Positions 6,097 through 6,535 of a stretch of DNA of 6,535 bases are shown here, piece by piece. The notes under the pieces were generated by a model. It ran no database searches, was not told the origin of the DNA, and worked only from the letters and a program-made list of their open reading frames with translations. Positions within the stretch are counted from its first letter, which is position 1; every line of letters starts with the position of its first letter. The stretch covers positions 1 through 6,535 of the forward strand of contig DAOUTL010000076.1 of the NCBI GenBank assembly GCA_030626685.1. The letters are read 5' to 3'. Source of the stretch: Candidatus Bathyarchaeota archaeon. Lineage in GTDB: Archaea > Thermoproteota > Bathyarchaeia > Bathyarchaeales > Bathycorpusculaceae. The position numbers were made by a program, and so were the translations under genes.

Positions 6097-6164
6097 AGCC
6101 TTGACAAATTAATTAAAATTGAATGGGACATTACAAGCATATTCTTGGCGCAGAAAACGTAGGG

Positions 6165-6277
6165 GATATACTTCCCTCTTAATGGGATTTCTCTTTGAAC
6201 CAAACAGCTAAGGGGCAGTTGAGAACCAGCAGGGTAGTTATCTTTCAATTCCCTCTTAATGGGATTTCTCTTTGAAC
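6165..6277 (-). CRISPR. Two-repeat CRISPR array, type I-A-like, one 41-nt spacer
   Basis: Two identical 29-nt cores (6172-6200 and 6249-6277) flank a unique 41-nt spacer (6201-6241). In the second copy the repeat extends seven bases further left (CTTTCAA, 6242-6248) for a total of 36 nt; at the first copy this stretch is GATATAC and no longer matches. On the minus strand the intact repeat ends ...GGGAATTGAAAG, so it supplies the 8-nt handle AUUGAAAG typical of archaeal type I-A/I-B crRNAs. The repeat holds a short TCCC/GGGA stem. The array is therefore transcribed leftward. The leader is on the right, and the decayed copy on the left is the terminal repeat, damaged at its handle end as is usual for the trailer. 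Spacer length and repeat length suit type I-A. The adjacent csa1-like gene supports the call. Confidence 0.85.
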
Positions 6278-6410
6278 CCGACCCCGTTTTTGCCTTATTT
6301 TGGCTTATAAGGGTTGAAACTATTGAGTTTCAGATAAGTATTCTCGATTATTATTAAAATGTAGTTGGCTTTATAAAGATAATCGATTAATATGTTTTGT
6401 CAATGGGCGG
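6278..6410 (-). promoter_or_regulatory. CRISPR leader / divergent cas promoter region
   Basis: This AT-rich 133-nt stretch lies between the leader-proximal repeat and the csa1-like gene. On the minus strand CTTATAAG (6304-6311) and ATTTTAATAAT (about 6350-6360) are TATA-like candidates for pre-crRNA transcription; the first would start transcription almost at the repeat. A perfect 7-bp inverted repeat TGAAACT-ATTG-AGTTTCA lies at 6315-6332. TCGATTA occurs at 6344-6350 and again at 6383-6389. In type I-A systems the leader directs spacer insertion and is often bound by Csa3-type regulators; whether these repeats are such sites is inference. Confidence 0.6.
6370..6389 (+). promoter_or_regulatory. 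csa1: TATA box TTTATAAA and overlapping-position palindrome TAATCGATTA
   Basis: TTTATAAA at 6370-6377 is a near-consensus archaeal TATA box. Transcription would start near 6400, so the csa1-like message has a leader of about ten bases or less. The perfect palindrome TAATCGATTA (6380-6389) lies between the TATA box and the start site, the position where an archaeal repressor would block initiation. Confidence 0.55.
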
Positions 6411-6535
6411 TTGCGGTTGTACTTCTTATCGGATATTGAGCACAAGTATTTGCTTCATCAGCTTTTGCCGACTGCGCGAGAGGTGGGTGTTAGTAAGGAA
6501 TTGAGGGGATGGAGTTGGTATCAGCCTCCTTTAAA
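6411..6535 (+). CDS. csa1: CRISPR-associated Csa1/Cas4a-type protein, N-terminal part (3' truncated)
   Basis: The last 125 nt hold an open frame reading M-R-L-YFLSDIEHKYLLHQLLP, then AREVGVSKELRGW and SWYQPPL, cut by the window edge after 41 codons. The pattern YFLSD...LL..LLP.ARE..VS.ELRGW.W..PPL is that of the N-terminus of Csa1, the Cas4-like nuclease subtype found with type I-A adaptation genes (cas1, cas2, csa3). Cas4 proteins trim prespacers and help select the PAM; the catalytic motifs and cysteines lie beyond the window. There is no in-frame ATG: the start is TTG at 6411 or, giving M-YFLSD, TTG at 6417. No Shine-Dalgarno site is evident, which suits a nearly leaderless message from the TATA box at 6370-6377. 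The call rests on 41 residues and on the array next to it. Confidence 0.78.
   Translation, partial: MRLYFLSDIEHKYLLHQLLPTAREVGVSKELRGWSWYQPPL

Larger units (their letters stand above)
5836..6164. other. Intergenic region with palindromes and hairpins; no convincing protein gene
   Basis: This 330-nt stretch separates the 110-residue gene from the CRISPR array. It contains paired GTATAC hexamers (5871-5876, 5883-5888), two perfect 12-nt palindromes (5974-5985 and 6004-6015), a GC-rich patch with CCCCGGAGGGGGG (about 6052-6064), and a strong hairpin at 6078-6096. A 70-codon plus-strand frame (ATG 5950 to TAG 6160-6162) crosses it. That frame has no ribosome site at a usable distance (GAGGT at 5930-5934 is 15 nt away) and matches nothing I know, so I do not call it a gene. 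Long minus-strand frames here run into the CRISPR repeat and are not credible. A small structured RNA or the remnant of a mobile element would fit the palindromes better. No tRNA T-loop or other familiar RNA motif was found. Confidence 0.5.

Noticed and set aside
5904..6248. 114-codon minus-strand open frame across the spacer and array
   Set aside because: It includes the whole terminal CRISPR repeat and most of the spacer, so it is a chance opening. Composition and the lack of a ribosome site agree with that.
6311..6330. tRNA T-loop-like GGGTTGAAAC in the leader
   Set aside because: There is no accompanying acceptor stem, anticodon arm or CCA context. It is better explained as part of the leader inverted repeat.

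Overview
The window looks like a piece of an archaeal chromosome, most likely from an uncultured member of the Thermoproteota/Bathyarchaeia type. That placement is an inference, not an identification. It rests on a split four-component archaeal pyruvate:ferredoxin oxidoreductase (POR) operon, TATA-box-like promoters combined with purine-rich Shine-Dalgarno sites, a HerA-type ATPase, and a CRISPR locus whose repeat ends in ATTGAAAG next to the start of a Csa1/Cas4-type gene. Base composition is moderately AT-rich.

Layout, left to right. (1) 1-660, plus strand: the C-terminal 219 residues of a HerA/FtsK-like ATPase, cut by the window edge. (2) 672-5120, minus strand: a tight operon read right to left as porG (gamma), a large flavin/iron-sulfur protein, porA (alpha) and porB (beta). 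Genes overlap by 4 nt or are separated by 3-10 nt, and a strong Shine-Dalgarno site precedes each downstream gene. Its promoter probably lies at about 5161-5172. (3) 5121-5243: a divergent promoter region with a perfect inverted repeat. (4) 5244-5408 and 5503-5835, plus strand: a 54-residue and a 110-residue protein, neither of them recognised. (5) 5836-6164: a spacer without a convincing protein gene. It holds a cluster of perfect palindromes and a GC-rich hairpin with a GAAA tetraloop, and a doubtful 70-codon ORF crosses it. (6) 6165-6277: a minimal CRISPR array with two repeats and one 41-nt spacer, transcribed leftward. Its leader (6278-6410) is shared with a rightward promoter that drives a Csa1/Cas4a-type gene, which runs off the right edge.

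How the genes work together. PorA, PorB and PorG form the core that oxidatively decarboxylates pyruvate (or a related 2-oxoacid) to acyl-CoA, or runs the reverse carboxylation. The usual small PorD ferredoxin subunit is absent. In its place is a 555-residue protein that appears to have a GltD/NfnL-like FAD-NAD(P)H module set between a PorD-like N-terminal motif and a PorD-like 2x[4Fe-4S] C-terminal domain. This suggests an enzyme complex that passes electrons between the oxoacid and NAD(P)H. At the right end, the order cas gene - leader - one-spacer array fits the edge of a type I-A CRISPR-Cas locus, with both ends of the array visible.
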